Assembly (NCBI GenBank): GCA_029268515.1
Contig: JAQWNP010000006.1
Coordinates: 248,001 to 312,000 of the forward strand
Source of the DNA: Phycisphaerales bacterium
Lineage (GTDB): Bacteria; Planctomycetota; Phycisphaerae; Phycisphaerales; SM1A02
Length of the DNA: 64,000 nt
Direction of reading: 5' to 3'
Within the stretch, counting starts at the first letter, position 1; each line of letters starts with the position of its first letter. The notes below the pieces were generated by a model. The model made no database searches, was not told where the DNA came from, and saw nothing but the letters and a program-made list of their open reading frames with translations. Both the position numbers and the translations under genes were made by a program. Shown here piece by piece: positions 52,082-63,800 of the stretch.

Positions 52082-52591
52082 TTATTTTGCAGGTGGAAGC
52101 GTATCTACTTTCGCAGATTGCGCTGCGCGATACTCACACCATGCCGTTTTTACTGTGTCGTCACTGAGTGCCAAAATAGAGGCGGCGAAAAGGGCTGCAT
52201 TAATCGCCCCAGCACCACCAATAGCAAAGGTGGCTACTGGCACACCCTTGGGCATTTGTGCCATCGATAGAAGTGAGTCCAGTCCATCGAGTGACCACCC
52301 CTGCATCGGACATGCAAGGACTGGAAGCGCTGTCATAGATGCAACCACCCCTGCAAGATGAGCCGCTCCCCCAGCTGCACAGATAAAGACCTCCACTCCT
52401 CGCTCAGTGGCTTCCTCGATATAGTCCGCCAAACGGTCAGGTTGACGGTGGGCAGAAATGACATTGCACTCATGGGCCACACTCAGCTTATTGAGCGTTG
52501 AGGACGTCTTCTCCATGGTCGGCCAATCTGAGGCACTGCCCATGAGTACGCCAATGCGTGCACCATCTACTTTTGTGTATTGCTCTGACAT
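52082..52591 (-). CDS. purE: N5-carboxyaminoimidazole ribonucleotide mutase
   Basis: 169 residues from the ATG at 52591; upstream codons as far as 52705 are not conserved. The PurE class I motifs are present: VLMGSASDWPTM, SAHRQPDRL (catalytic His), AAGGAAHLAGVVASMTALPVLACPMQG and the tail MPKGVPVATFAIGGAGAINAALFAASIL. It moves the carboxyl group from N5 to C4 in purine synthesis. It usually pairs with PurK, which is not seen here. It is divergent from asd; the space between their true starts is 137 nt. Confidence 0.96.
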   Translation of the reverse strand: MSEQYTKVDGARIGVLMGSASDWPTMEKTSSTLNKLSVAHECNVISAHRQPDRLADYIEEATERGVEVFICAAGGAAHLAGVVASMTALPVLACPMQGWSLDGLDSLLSMAQMPKGVPVATFAIGGAGAINAALFAASILALSDDTVKTAWCEYRAAQSAKVDTLPPAK

Positions 52592-52728
52592 GAACTTCTC
52601 GCTTGCTCTTAAGGAGGGAAAGAATGTCGATGGTACTATTCCCACGCAGAGTCGCAATGCCCCCTTGTCTGAACTACCCCAAGACAACCACCCAGGCCCG
52701 CCCACTGCCCTGGATTTGGAACCACCAA

Positions 52729-53772
52729 ATGGCCCGCCAACCTAAAAATTCGATCGCCATTATTGGGGCCACGGGTGTTGTCGGTCGGACGGTTGCAGAA
52801 ATTCTCCAGACGCGGTTGACCTCACCCTACGCACTTCACCTATTGGCCTCGAGCCGATCTGCGGGGTCTCCCCTTCTCATTGGTGATCAACAATACACCG
52901 TTGAGTCACTTGAAGATGCCTCTCTTGAAAACCATGACATCATCTTCAGCTGCGCTGGAAATTCTATTGCTCGCCAAATCGCACCCGGCGCCGTGCAACA
53001 TGGCGCTTGGTTTATTGACAGCTCCAGTGCTTTTCGGATGGATCCATCAGTTCCCCTCGTGATACCAGAAGTTAATCTGCAACTTCTTAAAAAACTCCAA
53101 CGCCCTCAGATCATTGCCAGCCCCAACTGCTCGACCACCTTGGCACTTGTTGCTGTTAATCCAATTCGAGAAGCTGTGGGTATTGAACGGATGGTGATCA
53201 GTACCTACCAAGCCGCATCGGGTGGCGGCCGAGCACTCATGGAAGAACTAGAAAATCAAATTCACGATCATGCCACAGGCCAACCATATCGCTTAGCGGC
53301 ACTAGACCGCCCCTATCTCCTCAATGTATTTAGCCATGAGACACCCATTGGTGATGACGGATACAACGGCGAAGAACGTAAGGTGATCGATGAGACAAGA
53401 AAGATCTGGGAAGAGCCAGAGGCTTGTGTCACCGCGACGTGTGTTCGTGTTCCCGTACTGCGGTCCCACTGTGAGTCCATCACCCTCACACTTCGCGCAC
53501 CTTTGACAGTGGAAGATGCTCGTGTTCTGATTGATCAGGCACCCGGTCTCGCCCTCTGTGATGACCCAAAAAATGGTCGTTTTCCTGAGCCGATCAATGC
53601 AAGCGGACAAGACGACATCCTGGTTGGCCGTATTCGAATGGACCAGAGCCAGCCAGAGGGCATTGGCCTCCAACTTTTCCTTTCTGGCGACCAACTACGT
53701 AAGGGTGCTGCTCTCAACGCTTGCCAAATTGCTGAAACGTTAATCGCGAATGACCCCTCATTACACACCTAA
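52729..53772 (+). CDS. asd: Aspartate-semialdehyde dehydrogenase
   Basis: 347 residues from the ATG at 52729; the upstream extension to 52603 reads as a poor leader. The NADP motif IAIIGATGVVGRTV is at the start. The catalytic Cys lies in IASPNCSTTLALVA, and YQAASGGGRALMEEL and VRVPVLRSHCESI follow. The enzyme reduces aspartyl phosphate to the semialdehyde in lysine, methionine and threonine synthesis. Length is typical. It is followed 62 nt later by a tRNA-Gln gene. No other amino acid synthesis genes are adjacent. Confidence 0.95.
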   Translation: MARQPKNSIAIIGATGVVGRTVAEILQTRLTSPYALHLLASSRSAGSPLLIGDQQYTVESLEDASLENHDIIFSCAGNSIARQIAPGAVQHGAWFIDSSSAFRMDPSVPLVIPEVNLQLLKKLQRPQIIASPNCSTTLALVAVNPIREAVGIERMVISTYQAASGGGRALMEELENQIHDHATGQPYRLAALDRPYLLNVFSHETPIGDDGYNGEERKVIDETRKIWEEPEACVTATCVRVPVLRSHCESITLTLRAPLTVEDARVLIDQAPGLALCDDPKNGRFPEPINASGQDDILVGRIRMDQSQPEGIGLQLFLSGDQLRKGAALNACQIAETLIANDPSLHT

Positions 53773-53834
53773 TACGCAATGTTCCTACGCGCTTGCTCCA
53801 AATGGCTCTGGATGGCTAGAATTGCTTTTTCTGA

Positions 53835-53905
53835 TGGGGATTGGTGTAACGGTAGCACGGCTGACTCTGAATCAGTTAGTCAAGGTTCGAATCCTTGATC
53901 CCCAG
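53835..53905 (+). tRNA. tRNA-Gln, anticodon CUG
   Basis: 71 nt without an encoded CCA. The acceptor stem TGGGGAT pairs with ATCCCCA over 7 bp, with discriminator G. The D-arm is TGGTGTAACGGTAGCAC-like. The anticodon stem GCTGA/TCAGT holds the loop CTCTGAA, giving anticodon CTG (Gln, codon CAG). The T-arm has stem CAAGG/CCTTG with loop TTCGAAT. The first acceptor base is T, as is typical of bacterial tRNA-Gln. Confidence 0.95.
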
Positions 53906-54019
53906 TTGTTCTTTAAGTGGTGCTAATCACCAAAGATGAATCTCAACAAGCAAAGCAGATTTTCAAGTACCCTGATGAATCACTACCTTTGCTCTTACAT
54001 ATAGAACAGGCTTCTACCA

Positions 54020-54292
54020 ATGAATCAGGAACAAGATCCGTCAAGACCAGTTGTTGACGATTCCGTTCGCGACTTCCTGCAGCATCCGCCAAGCTATAAG
54101 CGTGCTACCTGGCTGCTTTGGCTCTGCCTCGCCGCATTTATCTTTGGGATTGTGCTACTGGCTATTGGGCTCAGCCTAGATAACACCGATGACACACCCG
54201 CACTCTTTGTGTTTGGTGTGGTCTTGATTTTCGGTGGACTCGTTGGCTTTCTGTTCTCGACGATGCTCCGTTTTACACATAAACAGAGATAG
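54020..54292 (+). CDS. Small two-TM membrane protein
   Basis: 90 residues. A polar N-terminus of 28 residues is followed by two TM helices: ATWLLWLCLAAFIFGIVLLAIGLSL and ALFVFGVVLIFGGLVGFLFSTML, with a short acidic loop (DNTDDTP) and a basic tail. The acidic loop suggests it faces outward. I do not recognise the family. The gene stands alone after the tRNA and converges with the lipoprotein gene at 54308 (15 nt between stops). Confidence 0.7.
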   Translation: MNQEQDPSRPVVDDSVRDFLQHPPSYKRATWLLWLCLAAFIFGIVLLAIGLSLDNTDDTPALFVFGVVLIFGGLVGFLFSTMLRFTHKQR

Positions 54293-54307
54293 AGTTTCAA
54301 CCAAGCA

Positions 54308-54883
54308 TCAACTTCCACCGCGCCCCAGCTGAACGCTACGAAGCTCTGCCGAACACCGCACTATTTTAGAGCCATCGGCCGGTTCGTAGTACCCCATTAT
54401 GGTGAGTGGGATCTGCGGGACACGATCGCTCTGAAACACCTCCAATAAGCTCAGTGCAAATGGATAACAAGTGCCGTAAATGGCCATCGTTTTTACGTCC
54501 TCATTTTGCTCTGGCCCACGTCGCCACACCGCCAGTGGTTCATCGCTGGCTTGCTGTCCATCACCCACTGCATAGAGCTCAAATACAAATGTTCCGTTTG
54601 CTTGAAGTGGCGTTGGATAGGGATGTGAAAACAAAGAAGATGTCACATGAACAACATCTGGAAAACCATTGCCATTTGAGTCTTCTGTATTCGGAGAGAC
54701 CAAAAGCGTCATTCGGTTTGCTTGGGCACCAGCAGGTACCGCTGGCGCCGGAATAGGCTCAGGGGTCGGAATTTGAGTCGCTCGACGGCGTGCTGGAACT
54801 GCTTCGCAACCTATAGGCAGGCATATGAACAATGCAGCTATTCCCACAGCCACCACTTGCCCAGTTTTCAACTTCATAATCAT
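54308..54883 (-). CDS. Lipoprotein coupled to the giant secretin gene
   Basis: 191 residues. A type II signal (VVAVGIAALFICLPIGC) gives lipid attachment at Cys26. A Pro/Ala-rich linker (PTPEPIPAPAVPAGAQ) follows, then a beta-rich domain with NGNGFPDVVHVTSSL, a possible calcium-binding DxNxNGxPD turn, and FVFELYAVGDG. The ATG overlaps the stop of the giant secretin gene by one base (TAATG), so translation is probably coupled. By position it might be a pilotin-like partner that guides the secretin, but pilotins differ in fold and I see no direct sequence support. A second ATG two codons on is possible. Confidence 0.75.
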   Translation of the reverse strand: MIMKLKTGQVVAVGIAALFICLPIGCEAVPARRRATQIPTPEPIPAPAVPAGAQANRMTLLVSPNTEDSNGNGFPDVVHVTSSLFSHPYPTPLQANGTFVFELYAVGDGQQASDEPLAVWRRGPEQNEDVKTMAIYGTCYPFALSLLEVFQSDRVPQIPLTIMGYYEPADGSKIVRCSAELRSVQLGRGGS

Positions 54884-57800
54884 TACTCTTCTCCTACCAC
54901 CTCTTCTACCAACGCAGCATCACCGATTTCCTCATTCGGAAGGACCTCAGGCCGCTTCTGAATCTTCCACTCTCGTAGCTTGAGCGGTCCATCACCAAGT
55001 GACTCAAACAAGCTGCCACCCTCGTCAATCGTACCATCTCGCATGTCATCAATGACGCGATTTGGCATGGTCAACTTATTGAGCTCCCCATCACGAAGAT
55101 TGCTAAGCCGATCAATTTCAGCTGGCGAATGAATCACGTGTGGTGTCAATACAATCAACAGTTCCGTTCGATCCAACCGCTTGGTCTCACTCCTAAAAAG
55201 TGCGCCAAGAATAGGTATAGAGCCAAGAATTGGAACCTGTTCTTCAATAAACTGATACCCCTCTTGGATCAGACCGCCAAGAATGATTGTCTCGCCATCG
55301 CGAACTGTGACCGTTGTTCCCGCCGTACGTTCACGGAAAATTGGTATCGGCCCTGCACCAGTCAATGGCGTTGTACTCTGTTCGGTCTCTTGAATAAAAC
55401 GGGGCTCAACCTCCATCCGAACATATCCGTCTGGATTAATCGAAGGGGTCACATTAAGAATCACACCAGTTCTTTTAGGGATTACAGATGTAATCGAAGC
55501 AAACTCAGAAATTTGAGTCGCGTCGGGAATATATATCTCTTCGCCAACATCAATGATTGCAGGAACGTTGTTGGCGGCCATGACCGATGGATTACTTAAG
55601 ACATGGACACGATTCTGGGCTTCAAGGGCCTTGATAATCAAACCAAAGTCACTTGATGCAATACTCAGTGTCGGCGTGCCCGTCATTGCAGAAAAACTAG
55701 CCGACGCCAACGCAAACATAGAATCAACGCCAACGCCGCGAATACTTGCATTATTTGATAGTTCGACGCCCCAGTCGTTTCGATCTTTTAGTGACACTTC
55801 GGCCAGCAGCACATGAATCAAAACCTGGGGTGGATCGACATCCAGTTGTTCAATGATGTCACGCACACGCTCCATATAGCGAGGCGAGGCACTAATCAAA
55901 ACAGTGTTTGATTTTGCATCACCTCGTATCGTAATCTCACGCTCGAGCAAACGTGCCGCTGATCCAAGTTGATCGTTGTTTAGTGTTTCAACCAGCTTCC
56001 TCTGCTCTTCATCTGCAAAGTCACCTAGAACCCGAGCAACCTCTTCGGCAGTAGCGTTGCGAAGCTGATACACCAAGGTCTCTCGTTCGTTGGCCTCAAG
56101 CGAATCAAGCTCTTCAATAACCTCCTCAACAAGATCCAAATAGGTTGGAGATCCTGAGACTAAAAGACTATTTGTTCGACTATCAACTGTAATTGATAAC
56201 TGCTGACGGGGATCGGGCACTGCGGTCAACTCTGTTTCACCCAAGCCAGTTGTCCCAATCATCTCGACAGCTGGCGCATCGGTGACGATTTCCATACTGC
56301 CCTGCATTCCATCACGTGGCTTCAAGACCATGAGGTCCTTCCCATGACGAAGTTGAAAGAGATCTCGCATCATCTCAGCCATCGCAGTGGCATCTGCATT
56401 CACCAGGTTAAAAATACGAATGCTCTTGGCGCCAATATTACTTTCATCCAAATCTGTAATCATTCGCTCAATCAATAACATGGATTCTTGAGGCGCTGAA
56501 ACAATGATGGTGTTGGTTCGCAGATCAGGTGTCAGACTAATCGACTCTCTCAATGCAGTTGATACCTGAATCTCACCTGTCTTATCAATGACTTCACCGT
56601 TATCCATCTCACTCAGATACTTGAGAATAATAGACTGTTGGCTACCACGTCTTGAGCCAATACCCCGGCCGCTGAGCACGTTTTCAATCAAATTAACTGT
56701 CTCAAGCGCGTTCGCAGACGTCAACGATATGTACTTAATCTCGACCACTGCTTCAGGTCGAGCTCCATCAAGCTTCGCGACAAGACCGCGTATGGCTAAA
56801 AGATCTCGCTCGGGCCCACTTACAAGAACCGCATTCAACTGATCATCTGCGGTCACACGTAGCGATTTATTACCGCGAGCGCGATTACTTTCTTCAACGT
56901 AGAGATCTTCTAAAACTGGCACCAGATCAGAAGCGCGGCTGCGATGAAGCGTCAGCACCTCTACTTCAAAATCTCCACTCTCTCCCTCAACATCAATCAA
57001 TGCACCAAGGAGGTTCTCAATAACGGCCAGATTCTCTTCGCTCGATGCAATAATGAGTGCATTGGTTGATGGTTCTGCTTGAATACTCACCCTATCAGAC
57101 GCAGAGCTCGCCTCACCAAGAGACCTCTGTCGCTCACGCATGAGCGATTGCAATCTTGGGGCGAGTTGTTCGCATCGTCGAGATTCCGGAAGTGCCAGTA
57201 CGTGCAAGGTGACTGCTTGATTCACCGGCGCATTCTCTAACTTCTTGACCAAATCCTCGACAATCACTGCGTCTTCCGGATTCGCTGTAAGTAAAATGCT
57301 ATTTGATCGAGAGTCCGTCAGAATCATGGGCTTCTGAGCTACTTGTAATTCTGCCGGTAAATCGGCATAGCGCCGCTGCATAATAGTCTCGATAGTCGCT
57401 GCGATACGAGATGCATTTCCTTTCTTAATGGGTAGAATCCGAACCAGTGTGCCATCATCAAACTGTGATTGATCCATCTCCATCGCAAGTTTTTGTATAA
57501 CGTCAAATGACTCATTTCCAGCAGCAACAATCAGCGAATTGGTTCTTGGATCAGCCACAATTGTAGCGCGCTCTAAGTCTGCGGTCTCCGGCTCAACCAT
57601 ACGCAGCCGGTCCAGTCTTGCATCCATGAGCTGCTGAATCAGACTGGCTAATCGAGATGCTGATGAATTCTTTAAGCTCACAATACGAATCTCGCGTAGA
57701 TCTGGCGAAATTTCTGTATCAAGTGATTGCATTAGATTCTCAAGAACCGCGAAACTCCGAGTGCTTGTCGTCACAACAAGTGCGTTGGTTCGATCATCTG

Positions 57801-60800
57801 CCTGCATGATGACGCGATCTTCAGGGCGAATCGCCTTTGATTCCGCTTGTTGATCAAAGAGATTTGTGAGTGTCGCTCCTAACTTCGCTGCAGAAGCATG
57901 CTTGATTGGATAAATACGCACGGTAGAGCTCGGGCTCGCCGCCTCCACGTCGAGCATATGAACCAACTCAGTAATCACTTCTAGATTGCTAGGCGTGGCC
58001 ACGAGTATGAGTGCATTGAGCTGCGGCTGAGCCTCAACGACTACTCTTGTCATCGGCTGAAAAATATCTGATTCAAGAACTTGCCCACCATGTTTCTCCA
58101 TCCGTGCCAAACGAAGTCGACCAACTTGTTCCTGAAGCGGGCCCGCTTGCGGCAAGTTACTTGTTCCTTGTACCAATACTGAATCGATGGTCTGTGCCAG
58201 ATCAACCGCGTCAGCGTAACGAAGTTGAACAATTCGAGATTCAACCCAACCTGTTGGAACTTCCTGGTCTAATCGTTTGGATAACACCTCAACCGTTGCA
58301 GCAACGTCTTCTTTACCAGCAACAATCACGGTGTTTGTGCGCTGATCAACACTGATAGCAACTTGGTCCATAAGGGCTTTGCCCACAATCCCACTGGGCT
58401 GACCAACAATATTGGTGCCCGGAATGGACGCCAGATCACTGCCTTTTGAAAACAGTTCATTCATGATGCGAGCAAACTGCTCCGCTGCAATATTCTCTAG
58501 GGGCAGCACTTTCACAGTGACGGCTTCTGTTACAGGCAGTCGGTCAAGTAGCTTAATCAAACATCGCATTGCCTCAAGATTGGATTTGCTTGAACCAACG
58601 AGGAGGGCATTGCCAACAGTGTCTGGAATAACTCGAATCGGCACCGAGAGATCGAGCGACATATTTAATTTATTAACACCGTCGCCTTGCATATTTAATC
58701 GGCGAATCTGCTCTTCGAGTGCTTCTGCGAGTGGCGTCTTGGCTTGTTGTGGGCTGGGCGCTAATACCTCTTCAAGTATTCCCGCAACGGCCCTCGCCTC
58801 TGCTTTCACCAGGGGCACTAATATTAACTCCGCCTCCGCAATATCAGATTCACTATCGAGGGCTTTCAAGAGACCCAAGATGGCATCTTGATCCAGCGGA
58901 TTTGCAACAACCATGATTGCTCGGCGTCCCTCGACCACGACTGCTTTCACTGGCTCCGTAACAATCCTATTTGACACATCTTCATCAATCGGATCATTAA
59001 GACCTAACTTATCAATCATGTCTACGGCTGACTCTGGATTCATATGTTTGAGATCAATAAAGAAGATTGCCTGACCACGCTTCGGCGCCAACTTATCAAT
59101 TTCTAATGCGGTATTCGAAATCTCCTCAAACAGCTCTGGCGTCGATGAGATAATCAAAGTATTGCCGGGCACATCAACCTGAATTGATAGTGGCTGCCGT
59201 GCTTGTAAAGCTTGTGTTTCATATGCTTGTTCAAGAACGGTTGCAACACGTGACGCGGGTGCGTTCGTCATCGTAACGATCTGAACGCGGACACCGCCTG
59301 TCTGAGCATTTAACTCCAGCGCGTTCGTAAACTCTTTGATTTTCTCAAACTCGTCATCCTCAGCCCGTACCAAGATTGTGTTCGTGACAGGATCACCGAC
59401 AATGCGAAGGCTATCTGCGCCCTCTCTCTGCTTGTCTTGTCCAAAGAGCTTTGTGACCGCCAGTGCTACCTGAACAGGATCTCCATGAGTTAACGGAATA
59501 ATCCGTGGTGGCGGCAGCAATGCATGATCAGCAACATCGAGCTGTCCAACAATCTCTTGAACCTTGCGTACGTTCTGCCGACTTGCCGAAACAATTACCG
59601 AGTTGGTCTGTGGCTCCGCAGATGCACGAACCCACTCATCTGCTGCGACTAATACTTTTGGAATTGATGGCCGCCCATCATCACCATCGGATCCGCCACG
59701 AGCAGATTCTCTCGCTTGCTGAGCGCCAAGCGAGGCCTGAAACGCATCATTGATGGCCTTTGCAACCGAGGTCGCGTCTGCATATCGCAGCGCTATCACC
59801 TTCAGCTGAAGGGACGCATCATACTGTTCAGAATCGAGCTCAAGAAGTAAGGCTCTTATTCCTTCCCACTCACCAGCCGCAGCTGAAATCACCAGTGAGT
59901 TTGTGGCTGGATCTGCAACAATGCGAACACTTCTCTTTTCTGGCGTATCAGCTTCAAGCGCATAGTCACCATAAAACACAGAGAGCGCATCTTGTACTTG
60001 CATAGCCTGGGCATACTCAAGTGGCACAAACTCTGTTGTCCGATTCTGTTCTGAAGGCGTATCTAATTCACGAACGATCTTACTAATCTGCTCAAACTGT
60101 TGGGCATTTGCGGCCACAATCAACTGATTTTCTCGCTCGTCGTAATCCACACGAGGACGGTCTTGTGATGGTAAAGATCGAGAAAATGAATTTAAGGTGT
60201 ACGCTAACTCACGAGCGATGGCATTCTCGACTGGAATAACGCGATACTCGATCGGATTGACTGTGGGAACAGCATCTAACTCTTTGATCAAGTGCTCAAT
60301 AATCGGGAACGACTGTGATGTAGCGGTCACGATCAATGAATTTGATCTCTGATCTGCAACAATTTTTGCTTTGACTTCAACCGACGGCAATTCTGTGTTG
60401 TCAATAGCAACAGTAATACCTCGTGTACGACCAGTATCATCCAGTTGTAACGTCTCCGTAAGCAAGGACACTACTTCATTTGCTTTCGCCGTTGCCAGTT
60501 CATATGTTCGAATAACTGTCTCGTCGCTTGCAGAAGGCGCATCTAGTTCTGCCACCAGTGCTTTAACACGATCTAATTCTTGTTTTGGGGCATTTAGAAT
60601 CAGCGCATTGGTGCGCAGATCAGGCGTGACAACAACACTGCTACCAGACCTACGGCTAAATTGCTCGCGAATGATGTTAGCAATAGCCAGAGCTTGGCCG
60701 TCCTCAAGCTGAATGATCTCGACGCTTCTTTGCCCCGAAGCGTCAGGCTGATCAAGTGTGTTCATAAGATCTTTAATCATGGATCGGCCAGCTTCATCAC

Positions 60801-63800
60801 CAGACACAATGAGACAGTTTGTACTATCACTCGCAGCAATTGTCACCGGAGATATGTTGGAGCCATTTGCACGAGCTCGCGTGCGAAAAAATCGATCAAG
60901 CGTGCCCGCTAAATCTCGTGCCTGGGCAAACTCTACTGGTATGACATCAATATGTTGCGTTTCAGACTGAGTCGTTGAGTCAATCGAGTCAATAAGCTCT
61001 TCAACCTTCGCATGATCGGACTCTGTAGCCGCAATAATTAGAGATTGGCCTGGCTGATCCACACGAATAACCATTTCGTCTGAAGCAGAATCATCCCACC
61101 AACGACGTGACCACTCCGTGACGCCAAACACATCTCGAATGACATCTGCAACAAGCGTCGGTGAAGTGTTTAAAACTTCATAACGGTGAATGACGCGTAG
61201 TTGTTGTGGTGGCGTAGGCACATCAACCTGAGCCAAGATACTCTCGATTTCAACAAGCTGTTCTGGGCTTGCTGTCACTAAAATGGTATTTGTACGAGAG
61301 TCAATCGCAAAATCAACTGGCGGTTTGCCCTCGCGACCGCCGCGACGTTGCCGCGTTTGGAATATCTGCTGAAGTGTTGCAGTAGCTTCATTTGCCTTCG
61401 CATGCTTAAGCTCAAATATTTGCAACGATTCTCGGCGCTGTACCGGTGTCTCATCAATAATCGCAATAAACTGATCTAGAAATGACAAGGTCTCAAGTGG
61501 CGCAATAACAACAAGTGCGTTCCCAGATGGGTCTTCGCGAATCTTCACCAGCGATGGATCAAGAACGCCTTCTATCGTCTGCTCATCGCGAATAAACTTC
61601 ACGGCTATGGCCCTGGTTTGCTGAGCATTACGAGTGCGCCCTGCGGTATTTGGTTCAATAAGCTGCTCCAGACTGGCGCGAGCTTGGGATGATGAGATCT
61701 TGGTCAGTGGATAGACCTTGACAGCTACTTTTTCAATCGCAGGGGGATTCGTCAGTGCAACAATCAAGTCCCCTACGACACCAAAGTCTGTATCAGTACT
61801 TGTAATGATTAACGTATTCGTCTCAGGGTCATCCATCACCATGACGCGCCGTGCAAGTTCACCAGGCTTTCCACCGGCTGGCGTAAGTCGATAGAGCGTG
61901 CCTCTAAGCAAATTCGCGAGCGAGGCTGCGTTGCGACCTTCTGGCAAAGTAATAGCCCTTACTCGTGAGCCTTCTGCTGGCATTTCAGCAATCAATTGTT
62001 TGGCAATCCGACTAAGTCGCTCAACAGCTCTTGGCGAGCCAACTACCACAAGACTATTTGATTCCTTGTCAACAGCAATTGAAAGCGGCGCACTGAAGTC
62101 AGATTCATTTGTCTCGTCAGCATTGGTTCCAGACGCGCTGTCATCGCCAACCTGGGCAAGGGCCAGTAATACGATCGCTGTCATACCTGGAACGATTGGT
62201 CTTTGTCGTTGCGAACTTGGCGCATCTGTTTTCGGGCGATCGCGATTTGATTGTTCTAATAGTTGCTCAAGTGTCATGACCTCAACCTGGTTATCCCGAT
62301 TTTGATTCATCATGCGCTTGAGCAAATCTGCAACAGCCGTTGCCTCAGCTCGATTAGGATCAATGCTAATGGTACGCACCTGCCGAGCCGTCTCGAGCGC
62401 AGCTTGATCAATTTCATTCACAACTTGTGAAATTATTTCGTACTGCACGTCGGTTGCGCGAATCAAGAGGCAGTTGTTCGGCGTATCAACACGAATTGTT
62501 GGCGGCTCCACATCAAAATCATCCTCATCGAAGAGAAGACGAATATTCTCTGCGAGGCTACTGGCATCGGCATTATCGACAACCAGTACATGAACTGGTC
62601 TTTTGGTGTTTTTGCCATTTGCCGTAGGCGCCACATCAAGCTGAGCAACAAGCTCTTCAGCCAATGGCAAGGCTACTGAAGCGCCTGAAAGGACAATTGC
62701 GTTAAGTCGTTTATCAGCGACAACGCGAATCCCCGGATTATCCTCGGGCAATGTCCATCTTCTTCGAAGCGCTTCCATGCGAACATTTAAAGGAATGATC
62801 TCGCCTGCTAACAACTGCTCGACTAACGGCGCAATTCGTTCTGCCTGCGCGTGCTTTAGGAAGACCGTCTTCACAAGTGGTTCATCTGGATCCTCTGCGC
62901 TGTCAAGTGGGCTGATAAGCGATTCAAGAAATACCATCTGTTCGGCTGTAGCCGCAACAACAAGTACATTACTTGCCGGCTCTGGGGTAATAACTGGTGG
63001 CGGCTCTGACACATAATTTGGCTGTGAGGCCCTGACAGCGACGGCACGGGCTATTGCTCGAGCCACATCTTCAGCGCGTGCTTTGTCTAGCTTGAATAAC
63101 CTGACTTCAATGGAAGCTTGAGCAGATTCTTCTTGATCAAGCTGTTGAATGAGGGCTTCTACAATTGGCATGACTGACACGGGCGCTGAGACAATCACCG
63201 TGCTACTGTCGGGCTCCGACGTTACCGTAAACATACTCCCAAGATCAACAGACGAGCCAGAAACATTCTGCTTTATACGATCTGGAACAACCGCTTTCAG
63301 AGTCTCCGCAATGACTGCAGGCCTTGCATGCTTGATCGAGAATAAGCGCATTGAAGTTTCGGTTGTTGATGGAGGCAGATCAAGCTCTCCTAATACCCGC
63401 TCGACCGTTTTGAAAATCTCTGCTGGTCCTGAAATGACCAGTGTGCGGGTCGCCGGATCTGCTGTAATAGATACAGGGACCCTGCGATCCTGGCCAGTTG
63501 GACTCAGCGCTCCGGCATCCGCCAGTTTTGAAAGTGACTGCGCCATCGCATCAATATCTGCATGCTCGACCGGATAGGTACGCACCTCTATTGTTTTTTG
63601 TAGATCCAGCTTCTCAACAAGCGACTCGAATGACGCTCTTCGGTCACTTGGCGCTTCAATAATAAGTGTGTTCGTGGCAGCATCTGCACTGATATGAACT
63701 TCCTTCATTGGCCTTAGATGCGGCATCGGCTTTCCACGGCGATCCAATGGTATCGGTGGGTTGGGATAAAGCTTATTAAGTGCAATGGCAACATCTGTTG

